DNA from: Gordonia jinghuaiqii
Lineage (GTDB): Bacteria; Actinomycetota; Actinomycetes; Mycobacteriales; Mycobacteriaceae
Assembly (NCBI RefSeq): GCF_014041935.1
Contig: NZ_CP059491.1
Location: 4,340,001-4,404,000 of the forward strand
Length of the DNA stretch: 64,000 nt
Reading direction: 5' to 3'
Made by a program: the position numbers and the translations under genes. Of this stretch, positions 42,113 through 52,433 are shown in pieces (the first letter of the stretch is position 1; every line of letters begins with the position of its first letter). The notes beneath the pieces are model-generated. The model was not told the DNA's origin. It saw only the letters and a program-made list of their open reading frames with translations, and did not search any database.

Positions 42113-42710
42113 TCTGGCGAAGTGCCGCTTCGTGCGCTGCTGTCACCTCGTCGCGGATGACGCAGTCGTAAGCATGATCGTTGACCATCCCGACTGCCTG
42201 CATGAGCGCGAACATCGTCGTCGGTCCGACGAACCGCCAGCCCCTCTTCTTGAGGTCCTTGGACAGCGCGACCGACTGCGGTGAGGTCGTCATCGATCCC
42301 GGTACATGGTCGCCGACCGGCGCATACTGCCAGAAATAGGACTCCAGGGACCCGTGCTCGTCGATGAGCTCCACGGCGCGCTGCGCGTTGTTGATCGAGG
42401 CCTCGATCTTGCCGCGGTGCCGGACGATGCCGGCATCACCGAGGAGTCGCGTCACATCGGAGTCGGTGTAGCGGGCAACCCGCTCGACGTCGAATCCGGC
42501 GAAGGCCGCCCGGAAGTTGTCTCGCTTGATCAGAATGGTGCGCCAGCTGAGGCCCGACTGGAAGCCCTCGAGGCAGACGCGCTCGAACAGCGCGGTGTCG
42601 CCCGACGTCGGGAATCCCCACTCGGTGTCGTGGTAGGTGGTCTCCGGTTCACGCCCGGCCCACAGGCAGCGCGGGCGGCCGTCGGCAAGCACTACGGTGT
42701 CGTCGGGCAT
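42105..42710 (-). CDS. tag: DNA-3-methyladenine glycosylase I
   Basis: The product is 201 aa. It excises 3-methyladenine from alkylated DNA. Family features: N-terminal RCLWAG with the zinc-binding Cys, TTYHDTEWGFP, LEGFQSGLSWRTILIKRDNFRAAFAGFD (helix-hairpin-helix region), GKIEASINNAQ and the C-terminal FVGPTTMFALMQAVGMVNDHAYDC with the remaining zinc ligands. Length matches the family. It is apparently a monocistronic housekeeping gene whose stop codon lies inside the operator of the next gene. Confidence 0.92.
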   Translation of the reverse strand: MPDDTVVLADGRPRCLWAGREPETTYHDTEWGFPTSGDTALFERVCLEGFQSGLSWRTILIKRDNFRAAFAGFDVERVARYTDSDVTRLLGDAGIVRHRGKIEASINNAQRAVELIDEHGSLESYFWQYAPVGDHVPGSMTTSPQSVALSKDLKKRGWRFVGPTTMFALMQAVGMVNDHAYDCVIRDEVTAAHEAALRQRL

Positions 42711-42968
42711 GGTGCTCCTCTCGCAGCGAGCACGCTACGCCACCCTTGCGACATCGCCGTTCGGCAACGTCACAGCCCGCGAACCCCGGCGCTGTTATGT
42801 TTCCGTTACCGTAGATTGCGAAACCATCCCGTTGTGTCTCGTGATGGTCACTTCTGCCCTCCACCCGCCTAGCGTTGACCACATCGCACCGAGAGCTCCG
42901 CGGCAACCCCCGATCCTGCCGCTCGCCCCGGAACGCGTGACAACGTCCCTGCGGCTAGGAGTTTCGTG

Positions 42969-43520
42969 ATGAATGAAACCGATCTGAACACTCTCCTCGC
43001 CCGCGTGGCGACGGGCGACATGGATGCGTTCGCACAGTTCTACGACGCAACCTGTGATCGGGTGTACGGGATGACGCTGCGGGTGTTGCGCGATTCCGGT
43101 TACAGCGAGGAAGCCACCCAGGAGACCTTCCTCGCCGTGTGGCGCGGCGCCGCGGGTTACGACCCGAAATCCGGCTCGGCCCTGTCCTGGATCCTGACGA
43201 TGGCCCATCGTCGTGCCGTCGACCGGGTCCGCTCGGAGTCGGCGGCCACGCGTCGCACCGTCAACTACGGCATCGCCGAGACCTCCCGGGAGGTCGACGA
43301 GGTCAGCGAGTCGGTGGAGCGTCGCGAGATCGCCCGCCTGATCCACACCGGCCTCGAGACCATCACCCCACTGCAGCGGCAGGCCATCGAGCTCGCCTAC
43401 TTCCACGGCCTGACCTATCGGGAGGTGTCCGAGCACCTCGGCGTCGCCCTCCCCACGGCGAAGTCGCGCATCCGCGACGGTCTCATCCGACTCCGCCAGA
43501 CCGTCGGCGCGGCTGCCTGA
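42969..43520 (+). CDS. ECF sigma factor, SigK-like
   Basis: About 183 aa. Region 2 (FAQFYDATCDRVYGMTLRVLRDSGYSEEATQETFLAVWRGAAGYD, then SALSWILTMAHRRAVDRVR) and region 4 (LQRQAIELAYFHGLTYREVSEHLGVALPTAKSRIRDGLIRLR) are both complete. The sequence pattern resembles mycobacterial SigK. AGGAG at 42957-42961 supports the ATG at 42969 over a GTG at 42966. SigK proteins are normally held by the membrane anti-sigma RskA encoded next door, but no such gene follows here: the next 480 bp are non-coding and then comes icd2. Control must be elsewhere or different. Confidence 0.87.
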   Translation: MNETDLNTLLARVATGDMDAFAQFYDATCDRVYGMTLRVLRDSGYSEEATQETFLAVWRGAAGYDPKSGSALSWILTMAHRRAVDRVRSESAATRRTVNYGIAETSREVDEVSESVERREIARLIHTGLETITPLQRQAIELAYFHGLTYREVSEHLGVALPTAKSRIRDGLIRLRQTVGAAA

Positions 43521-44001
43521 GCTCCTCGTCAGGTATACGAGCACTTTGGCCGATCGGCGCCCCGAACCCGGAGCAGCCATCGGTCCGCCGACCGGGGTCG
43601 GGTCCGCCGCAGGGACCAGCGCCCGGACGCGGCGGCCGAGGCCGGTCTCCGGCTGAACTCGTGCACGCCTGATCGCGGACCAGTCCCTCTCACCCACCGC
43701 GTGGGTCACGACAGCGTCCCGGTTCAGCCGCGGGCACTCGCCGCGAGCACCCGATCACGCCGGGCATCACCGCTGCCCTTTTCGCCGCCGACCACCCGTG
43801 ACGTCGGCCGCGGCCGCATGATCGTGATCTCCGTCACCTCCCGATCGAGTGTCAGGTCAGACCACACCGCTCGCCATTTCTGGCGAGAGGGCAGAATCAA
43901 GGTAGATGTCGCACGAGTCCACCCCCGTCGTGATATCGGTAAAACCGGACCCACAAGGTCAGCAGAGCCGTCAAACCCAGACAGAATCGAGAACAGATCG
44001 C
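43521..44001. other. Intergenic region with an icd2-proximal hairpin
   Basis: Nothing here looks like a gene: open frames on either strand lack family resemblance and start signals. Structure seen: CTCGT/ACGAG arms at about 43526-43542 just after the sigma gene, and a perfect 7-bp hairpin CTCGCCA-TTTC-TGGCGAG at 43870-43887, ~115 bp before the icd2 start. The latter could be a transcript-leader structure or a protein site controlling icd2. Confidence 0.5.
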
Positions 44002-46239
<2,238 letters not shown>

Positions 46240-46260
46240 ACCGAGTCCCGCCGACGTGAG

Positions 46261-46320
46261 CGCCGGCTGAGCTTCCCCTCTGCCGGCTGAGCTTCCCCTC
46301 TGCCGGCTGAGCTTGTCGAA
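46261..46320. repeat. Three 20-bp tandem units ending in a CTGAGCTTGTCGAAG element
   Basis: GCCGGCTGAGCTTCCCCTCT stands at 46261-46280 and 46281-46300. A third unit (46301-46320) begins identically for 13 bases and continues GTCGAAG. CTGAGCTTGTCGAAG is a sequence I recognise as scattered through many actinobacterial intergenic regions, so this looks like a dispersed element whose 5' half was tandemly duplicated. Confidence 0.75.
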
Positions 46321-46338
46321 GCCCGTCCCCGTCAGCGA

Positions 46339-46365
46339 CCTCCGAGGGCAATATGCCCTCGGAGG
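46339..46365. terminator. Intrinsic terminator between icd2 and the convergent GIY-YIG gene
   Basis: CCTCCGAGGGCA (46339-46350) and its exact complement (46354-46365) form a 12-bp perfect stem with a 3-nt ATA loop. It lies 99 bp after the icd2 stop and 31 bp after the convergent gene's stop, so it probably serves both. Confidence 0.87.
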
Positions 46366-46396
46366 GACGTGAGGGGGACGAGGTTTTTCGCGTCCG

Positions 46397-47515
46397 TCAC
46401 ACCTGCCCGTACGGATGCCAGCCGTGCGCGTTCCACTTCCCGCCGCGCTGGTCCCGGACCTCGCGCAGACTGGTACCCACGTACCTGGTTTCCAGGTCGG
46501 GGTCCGGAACCCCGGTGTACACCCACCGTTTGGGGTCGAGGTTGCCCTCGGCGTCGGAGTACGCCTCCCAGTAGTGCACGCGGTGCACGGCGCGGATGAT
46601 GTCGTCGGCGAAGACCAGCACGGGTAGGTCGGGGACGGTGCGGTGCGGGCCCGCCCGCCAGGCGCTGCGCGCCCATTCATAGATCTGTTCCGCGGTGGCG
46701 TCGGCCCGCGCCGCGGCGTCGACCTTGACCAGCGCACACGGCTCGGGCAGCGGCGGTGCGACGGGCGCCGCGAATCGCAGCACCAGTTCCTCGGCCCGCC
46801 AGAAGCGTTGTGTCCCGGCGCTGTCCCCGGCCGGTGAGTTGGTGAGTCCCAGCCGTGCGACCGTGGCGAGGTCGACCGCGACCTGTTCGACGAAAAGTGC
46901 CACCGCACCGGCTGATTCGAGGGTGTCGATGTCGTGGTGCAGAATCCAGTGCTCCACCCCGAACCCGTCGGCGTCGATGTCGCGGATGCGTTCTTCGGTG
47001 GCTGCCGACACCGATTCCGGCTCAATGCCTCCGATGATGTCGGAGGGGTCCACGGCGACGCCGGCGAGCGCGGCGCCGGTGTGGTGGTAGACGCGGTTGC
47101 CGCGCCCCGTGCCCACGTAGAACACCGTTGCATCCCGTGGGTCGACGAGCGCGTACACGTACACCCCGAGTGCCGATCGTGCTTCTGCCGGAACGGGCTT
47201 GGGCGCTCCGGGCGCGGGAACGGCGACCGGTCGCAGCATGTCGAGCACCGCGTCGACGACCGACGGCCGAACCCCGAATCCCCCGCCGGCCAATCCGCCG
47301 AAGATCACTTCGCCGGCGCGTTCGCGGCCGACGAAGCGTTGTCCGGCGTAATCGTCGAGAGCGCGCAGCACGTCGGAGAGCTCCCCCTTGCGGGCGGTGG
47401 GGGTGCGTGTCGCCGAACGTTCCGCCTCCGGATCGAGCATCTCGGCGAATGCGGTCGACGCCAGAAAATCCTTCAGCGCCCCGGCCGGTAACTCGACCGC
47501 GTCCAGCCTGCTCAT
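46397..47515 (-). CDS. GIY-YIG-domain protein (COG3680-like)
   Basis: The product is 372 aa. The middle (residues ~112-230) reads LGVYVYALVDPRDATVFYVGTGRGNRVYHH, a GIY-YIG nuclease core of the LEM-3/COG3680 type with YVG and the conserved Arg, then a helical part ending EQVAVDLATVARLGLTNSPAG. The N-terminal ~110 residues are unassigned. The C-terminal ~100 residues (WARSAWRAGPHRTVPDLPVLVFADDIIRAVHRVHYWEAY, KRWVYTGVPDPDLETRYVG) look like a separate small domain found beside such nucleases. DNA cleavage is plausible but unproven; no restriction or toxin partner is adjacent. Confidence 0.65.
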   Translation of the reverse strand: MSRLDAVELPAGALKDFLASTAFAEMLDPEAERSATRTPTARKGELSDVLRALDDYAGQRFVGRERAGEVIFGGLAGGGFGVRPSVVDAVLDMLRPVAVPAPGAPKPVPAEARSALGVYVYALVDPRDATVFYVGTGRGNRVYHHTGAALAGVAVDPSDIIGGIEPESVSAATEERIRDIDADGFGVEHWILHHDIDTLESAGAVALFVEQVAVDLATVARLGLTNSPAGDSAGTQRFWRAEELVLRFAAPVAPPLPEPCALVKVDAAARADATAEQIYEWARSAWRAGPHRTVPDLPVLVFADDIIRAVHRVHYWEAYSDAEGNLDPKRWVYTGVPDPDLETRYVGTSLREVRDQRGGKWNAHGWHPYGQV

Positions 47516-47769
47516 CGCGCACCGTCGACGACGGGATCAGTGGGTGGCCTTCGGTTCATGGTCGCGATGATGCCAGCATGAGCGCCACGGGAGTGGTTAG
47601 ACTCGAAGTCGTGCCAGCCTTCAGCCCCCTGGAATGGCCGGGCGAATTCGCCGACCCACCTGTCGCCGATCACACGGATCTCGGTGGGGTCGAGCAAGCT
47701 GTCTCCGCACTCGAGCACCCTCGACGCCGGTCACCGCGAGGTCGTCCGCTGACCCACCCCCGCTCACAC

Positions 47770-49383
47770 TCAGAACGGTGGTGGGTTGTCCGCGGGGTCG
47801 CGTAGACGTTTGTTGCGGGCACGCTCGGCCCGCCGACGGGCGAGTTTGGCGGCCAGCCGGGTGCGGGTGCGGCGGGGGTTCTCCTCGCGCGCCAGGGTTC
47901 GGGGCGTCGGTGGTGCCTGAGCGGCTTGTTCGAACCGGATTCGACGGAGGTTCGGGAAGTGGTCTTCGAGAGTCTCGGCGTCACCGGGTAGCACCACGCC
48001 TTCGGGGGTGATGTACTCGGTGACCAGTCGGCCGTCGGGGTCGCGGTACTGCAGGTCGATCCAGTCCCCGAATGTCTTGAGCAGGTGCCCCGCACGGCAT
48101 TTGGCGTTGAGGTTCTCACTCGACGTCGCACCACCGGCGGCGGGGCCGGTGCGGTCGTATTCCTCGACGTGGTCGAGATCAGCGGTGAATGCCGAACGGG
48201 TACAGCCGGGTTCGGTACAGTACCCGTCTCGAACACGCACGAACTCCGCGCACGCGGTCGTCGGACGATACGGATCAGCAGACTGCGCGCCGGGGTAGAC
48301 GACAGTCACATCATCGTCGGCGGCGCGTTCCTCTCCGGTGAGTTCTCCGTCGTCCTCGGCCGACTTCACCACGACCGCGGACGTCTCGGCGACAACACCG
48401 ATCGGCGAGGTGCGCCTGGGAGTGACCGATTTGACCGTGACATCGTCCCGGGCGGCCAGATCTCGGACGTGCTCGTCGGAGATGATGCCGTGCTCGTCGA
48501 CGAATCCGATCCCGGTACCACCGGCGAGAGTCGACGCGTCGGTGACGACATGGATCACCACCTGCGTACTGACCGATGCAACATCCGGGTCCAGATCGGG
48601 GATGGTGGCGGTGCACTCACCACCCGGGCACTGGCACTCGAACCGGGCGCCGGTCAACAACGCGAACATCGCATCCGAACGGCGATGTGGCTTCGTGCGG
48701 CCATCATCCCGGCACACCGAATCAGCGAGTACATCGATGGCCTTGGCGGCGATGCGCACGTTCTCCGCGGTCATCACCCCGGTGAGTTCGGCGGTTCCGT
48801 CGTCGCAGTTGTGGGTCCACACCCCGCGCCGGTCCAACCCGTCGCGGCGGCGGTCACGCACCGCATGCGGATCATGCCGGAACACCAACCGGTCGACCAT
48901 GTCCCGCAACCGTGCCTTGTCCCACTTTCCCTTTCGGTTGCGCAACAGGGAGGCGATCTCGGCATCGAGGTAGGGCAGCACTCCGCTGTCGGTGCCGATC
49001 AACTCGGTGCGAGAGATGATCAGTCGGATCTGCCAATCGGCGACGATGCCATCCCGCAACGTATCGCCCACCTCCGGCAGGCGATCGCGCAACGCGATGG
49101 CGGACTCGATCATCGCCTCCGCCCGGGGCCGCGAGATCGCAGCCTGTCGGGCCACCCGCGCGACACAGTCGGCGTAGCCGTCCATCACATACTGGCCGGT
49201 GTTCTCGCGCGCCAGTACGAGACGGTCGTAGAGGACGGTGCACATCTGGAACTGCGACCACGCCAGATACGAGGCGCCCTGCTGCGTCGCGGCCAGACCG
49301 TGCATGACCGCCGACAAATCGTCGTCGTGGGGGTAGGCAGGATCGACTCCGGCGAGAAACTCGCCCGGTAGATCCGTCCACAC
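47770..49383 (-). CDS. DUF222/HNH endonuclease-domain protein (13E12 repeat family)
   Basis: About 537 aa from a GTG at 49383. The N-terminal DUF222 region covers residues ~20-330 (SQFQMCTVLYDRLVLARE, GYADCVARVARQAAISRPRAEAMIESAIALRDRLPEV). The C-terminal HNH module (RVRDGYCTEPGCTRSAFTADLDHVEEYDRTGPAAGGATSSENLNAKCRAGHLLKT) has the Cys pair and the H-N-H residues; a basic Arg-rich tail follows. These genes are multicopy in Mycobacteriales and associated with repeats; their biological role is uncertain. The frame is open to 49533, but that would overlap the clpB terminator, so a downstream start (49383-49395) is preferred. It lies at the junction between the accessory region and clpB. Confidence 0.82.
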   Translation of the reverse strand: MWTDLPGEFLAGVDPAYPHDDDLSAVMHGLAATQQGASYLAWSQFQMCTVLYDRLVLARENTGQYVMDGYADCVARVARQAAISRPRAEAMIESAIALRDRLPEVGDTLRDGIVADWQIRLIISRTELIGTDSGVLPYLDAEIASLLRNRKGKWDKARLRDMVDRLVFRHDPHAVRDRRRDGLDRRGVWTHNCDDGTAELTGVMTAENVRIAAKAIDVLADSVCRDDGRTKPHRRSDAMFALLTGARFECQCPGGECTATIPDLDPDVASVSTQVVIHVVTDASTLAGGTGIGFVDEHGIISDEHVRDLAARDDVTVKSVTPRRTSPIGVVAETSAVVVKSAEDDGELTGEERAADDDVTVVYPGAQSADPYRPTTACAEFVRVRDGYCTEPGCTRSAFTADLDHVEEYDRTGPAAGGATSSENLNAKCRAGHLLKTFGDWIDLQYRDPDGRLVTEYITPEGVVLPGDAETLEDHFPNLRRIRFEQAAQAPPTPRTLAREENPRRTRTRLAAKLARRRAERARNKRLRDPADNPPPF

Positions 49384-49534
49384 CGCCACCACGACCCCGA
49401 TTCCCCCGGTGAACCACGCTGCTGACCAGCGCGATTCAAGTGATGCCACCAAGGTAAACCCCGCCACCGACAAAACCGTCCGAAGCCCGGTGCGCCCCCC
49501 GAAGAACCTCGCGGATTCGGGCGGGCACAACAAA

Positions 49535-49560
49535 GGGACCCACCCCGAAGGATGGGCCCC
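49535..49560 (-). terminator. Terminator downstream of clpB
   Basis: GGGACCCA (49535-49542) and TGGGCCCC (49553-49560) pair over 8 bp with one mismatch and a 10-nt loop, extended by ACAAA/TCTGT flanks. It starts 25 bp after the clpB stop on the minus strand. Confidence 0.65.
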
Positions 49561-49584
49561 TCTGTCGTAGAACGGATTACCCGA

Positions 49585-52137
49585 TCAGCCGAGGACCAAC
49601 GATTCCCCGTCGGCGCTGACGTTGACCGGCACCACGTCGCCGTCGCGGATGTCGCCCGCGAGCAGCTGCCTGGCGAGCTGGTCGCCGATGGACTGCTGCA
49701 CCAGCCGGCGGAGCGGACGGGCGCCGTAGAGCGGGTCGAAACCGCGTGCGCCGAGCCATTCCTTGGCCTTGGTCGACACCTCGAGATCGAGGCGACGCTG
49801 GGCCAGCCGCTTCTTCAGCTGTCCGAGCTGGATGTCGACGATCGACACCAGTTCCTCGGGGGTCAGCGGGTCGAAGATGACCACGTCGTCGAGACGGTTG
49901 ATGAACTCCGGCTTGAAGGCCGAGCGCACCGCCATCATGACCTGGTCCTTGTCGCCACCCGCACCGAGGTTCGAGGTGAGGATCAGGATGGTGTTGCGGA
50001 AGTCCACCGTCCGGCCCTGACCATCGGTGAGTCGACCTTCGTCGAGCACCTGCAGCAGCACGTCGAACACGTCCGGGTGAGCCTTCTCGATCTCGTCGAA
50101 CAGGACCACCGTGTACGGCCGACGCCGCACCGCCTCGGTGAGCTGACCGCCGGCCTCGTAGCCGACGTAGCCCGGAGGCGCACCGACAAGTCGTGCGACG
50201 CTGTGCTTCTCGCCGTATTCGCTCATGTCGATGCGAACCATCGCCCGCTCGTCGTCGAACATGAACTCCGCGAGCGCCTTGGCCAGCTCGGTCTTACCGA
50301 CGCCGGTGGGGCCGAGGAACATGAACGAGCCGATCGGCCGGTTCGGGTCGGCGACCCCGGCACGTGCGCGACGCACCGCGTCCGACACGGCCTGCACCGC
50401 TTCCTTCTGGCCGATGACCCGGTGTCCCAGTTCATCTTCCATGCGGAGCAGCTTCTCGGTCTCGCCTTCGAGCATGCGTCCGGCGGGGATTCCGGTCCAC
50501 GCCGACACGACCTGGGCCACGTCGTCGGGGCCGACTTCCTCCTGGAGCATCACGTCCTGGCCGGGGTCGGTACCGGTCTTCTCGATCGCGGCCTCGAGCT
50601 CCTTCTCCAGGCCGGGGACCCGGCCGTAGCGCAGCTCTGCGGCACGTCCGAGATCACCGTCGCGTTCGGCGCGATCGGCCTCTCCGCGAAGCCTTTCCAG
50701 TTCCTCCTTGAGGTCGCGGACCGCGTCGATGGCGGTCTTCTCCGACTGCCACCGGGCGGAGAGCTCGTTGAGCTTCTCCTTCTGGTCGGCCAGTTCGGCG
50801 CGCAGCTTGTCGAGACGTTCCTTCGACGCCGCGTCGGTTTCCTTCTCCAGCGCGAGCTCTTCGACCTCCAGGCGGCGGACGATGCGCTCGACCTCGTCGA
50901 TCTCGACGGGGCGCGAGTCGATCTCCATCCGCAGCCGCGACGCGGCCTCGTCGACGAGGTCGATGGCCTTGTCCGGCAGGAAGCGGGAGGTGATGTAACG
51001 ATCGGAAAGCGTTGCGGCAGCGACCAGGGCGGAGTCGGTGATGCGCACACCGTGGTGCACCTCGTACCGGTCCTTGAGGCCGCGGAGGATGCCGATGGCA
51101 TCTTCGACCGACGGTTCGCCGACGTACACCTGCTGGAAGCGACGCTCGAGTGCGGCGTCCTTCTCGATGTACTTGCGGTACTCCTCGAGGGTCGTGGCAC
51201 CGACCAGGCGCAGCTCACCGCGGGCGAGCATGGGCTTGATCATGTTGCCTGCGTCCATCGCCGAATCGCCGGTGGCACCGGCCCCGACAATGGTGTGCAA
51301 CTCGTCGATGAAGGTGATGACCTGTCCGGCCGATCCCTTGATCTCGTCGAGCACGGCCTTGAGCCGTTCCTCGAACTCACCGCGGTACTTGGCGCCGGCC
51401 ACCATCGAACCCATGTCGAGGGACACGACGGTCTTGTTGCGCAACGATTCCGGCACGTCGCCGGCGACGATGCGCTGGGCCAGGCCCTCGACGATCGCCG
51501 TCTTGCCGACGCCGGGCTCGCCGATGAGGACCGGGTTGTTCTTGGTCCGGCGCGACAGGACCTGCACGACGCGGCGGATCTCGGTGTCACGGCCGATGAC
51601 CGGATCGAGTTTGCCCTCGCGGGCTGCCGCGGTCAGATCGGTCGAGTACTTCTCGAGTGCCTGGTACGTCGACTCGGGATCTTCCGAGGTGACCCGTGCG
51701 CTACCGCGAACGGCGACGAAGGCCTCGCGGAGTTGCTCCGGGGTGGCTCCGGCATTGTGCAGGAGCTTGGCGACGTCGGAGTCGCCGGTCGCCAGACCGA
51801 CGACGACGTGTTCGGTCGAGACGTACTCGTCGTCGAGTTCACCGGCCAGCTGCTGAGCTGCGGTGATCGCCGCGATCGATTCGCGGGATAGTTGAGGCGT
51901 CGAGCTGGCGCCGGATACCGTCGGCATGCGATCGACCAATGCCTGGGCCTGCATACGAACACTCGACGGGTCCACGCCCACTGCTTTGAGCAGCGGCGAC
52001 GCGATGCCGTCGGACTGATCGAGCAGTGCCACGAGGATGTGGGCCGGTCGCACGTCGGGGTTGCCAGCGCTGGCCGCCGCCTGCACAGCAGTGCTCAATG
52101 CTTGCTGTGTCTTCGTGGTGGGGGTGAAGCTGTCCAC
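49585..52137 (-). CDS. clpB: ATP-dependent disaggregase ClpB
   Basis: The product is 850 aa, as in M. tuberculosis ClpB. N-terminal Clp repeats (~1-150), AAA1 with Walker [16 protein letters not shown] and [16 protein letters not shown], the coiled-coil middle domain (~400-530), AAA2 with Walker [16 protein letters not shown], and the C-terminal domain are complete. It rescues aggregated proteins together with DnaK. The GTG start at 52137 has GAAAGGTG upstream. A HAIR-like inverted repeat lies 72 bp upstream, implying HspR control. Confidence 0.97.
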   Translation of the reverse strand: MDSFTPTTKTQQALSTAVQAAASAGNPDVRPAHILVALLDQSDGIASPLLKAVGVDPSSVRMQAQALVDRMPTVSGASSTPQLSRESIAAITAAQQLAGELDDEYVSTEHVVVGLATGDSDVAKLLHNAGATPEQLREAFVAVRGSARVTSEDPESTYQALEKYSTDLTAAAREGKLDPVIGRDTEIRRVVQVLSRRTKNNPVLIGEPGVGKTAIVEGLAQRIVAGDVPESLRNKTVVSLDMGSMVAGAKYRGEFEERLKAVLDEIKGSAGQVITFIDELHTIVGAGATGDSAMDAGNMIKPMLARGELRLVGATTLEEYRKYIEKDAALERRFQQVYVGEPSVEDAIGILRGLKDRYEVHHGVRITDSALVAAATLSDRYITSRFLPDKAIDLVDEAASRLRMEIDSRPVEIDEVERIVRRLEVEELALEKETDAASKERLDKLRAELADQKEKLNELSARWQSEKTAIDAVRDLKEELERLRGEADRAERDGDLGRAAELRYGRVPGLEKELEAAIEKTGTDPGQDVMLQEEVGPDDVAQVVSAWTGIPAGRMLEGETEKLLRMEDELGHRVIGQKEAVQAVSDAVRRARAGVADPNRPIGSFMFLGPTGVGKTELAKALAEFMFDDERAMVRIDMSEYGEKHSVARLVGAPPGYVGYEAGGQLTEAVRRRPYTVVLFDEIEKAHPDVFDVLLQVLDEGRLTDGQGRTVDFRNTILILTSNLGAGGDKDQVMMAVRSAFKPEFINRLDDVVIFDPLTPEELVSIVDIQLGQLKKRLAQRRLDLEVSTKAKEWLGARGFDPLYGARPLRRLVQQSIGDQLARQLLAGDIRDGDVVPVNVSADGESLVLG

Positions 52138-52208
52138 TCGCGTGCACCTTTCTCTTTAGTCCAACAGGCTCAAGTATGAGCCCTACGGAGTCTGTAACGC
52201 CACCAAGG

Positions 52209-52229
52209 TTGAGTGCATTCCACTCAGCT
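52209..52229. promoter_or_regulatory. HAIR element (HspR-binding inverted repeat) of clpB
   Basis: TTGAGT (52210-52215), 7 bp, then ACTCAG (52223-52228) matches the HspR consensus CTTGAGT-N7-ACTCAAG except at the outer base pairs. It is located upstream of clpB, as in other actinobacteria. A short inverted repeat GGCTC/GAGCC (52167-52182) lies nearer the start. Confidence 0.82.
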
Positions 52230-52404
52230 TTGCCATTATTGTGATCTACATCACCCAATGGTCGCACTCTGCAGTTCCGCCACTTCGGATAGGTGGCGCT
52301 AGGAACACGGCGCACCCGACCCGGAGGTCGCGACTCTGCGGGTGGTGAGGCGAGGGAGAGCAGAAGAGGCACATACCCGGGGCACCGATCGCCGCGCGCA
52401 GCGG

Positions 52405-52432
52405 TTTTGAGTTTACAGATGTACACTCAAAA
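52405..52432. promoter_or_regulatory. 28-bp near-perfect palindrome abutting the PGAP1-like hydrolase start
   Basis: TTTTGAGT at 52405-52412 and ACTCAAAA at 52425-52432 are exact inverted arms. Between them TTACAGATGTAC continues the symmetry with two mismatched pairs, giving an inner TTTACAgaTGTACA. The palindrome ends one base before the ATG at 52434, so bound repressor would cover the translation start. The size and inner pattern resemble TetR-family operators; the arms also resemble HAIR half-sites but with N12 spacing. Confidence 0.7.
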
Positions 52433-52433
52433 T

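Noticed and set aside
42820..42850. CCATCC at 42825-42830 as a SigK-type -35 box for self-activation
   Set aside because: No matching -10 sequence was found at the required spacing, so the hexamer alone is not evidence.
43724..43954. A minus-strand 76-codon frame upstream of icd2 with a faint phage-tail-like look
   Set aside because: The resemblance is too weak, there is no start signal, and no other phage genes are present.
46261..46320. icd2-proximal repeats considered as a CRISPR or attachment site
   Set aside because: Direct 20-bp tandem units without spacers, no cas genes, no integrase or tRNA nearby.
47579..47805. A small plus-strand frame (SATGVVRLEVVPAFSPLEWPGEF...) between the GIY-YIG and HNH genes
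   Set aside because: No ribosome-binding site, no family resemblance, and its end overlaps the HNH gene on the other strand; not enough support to call it.
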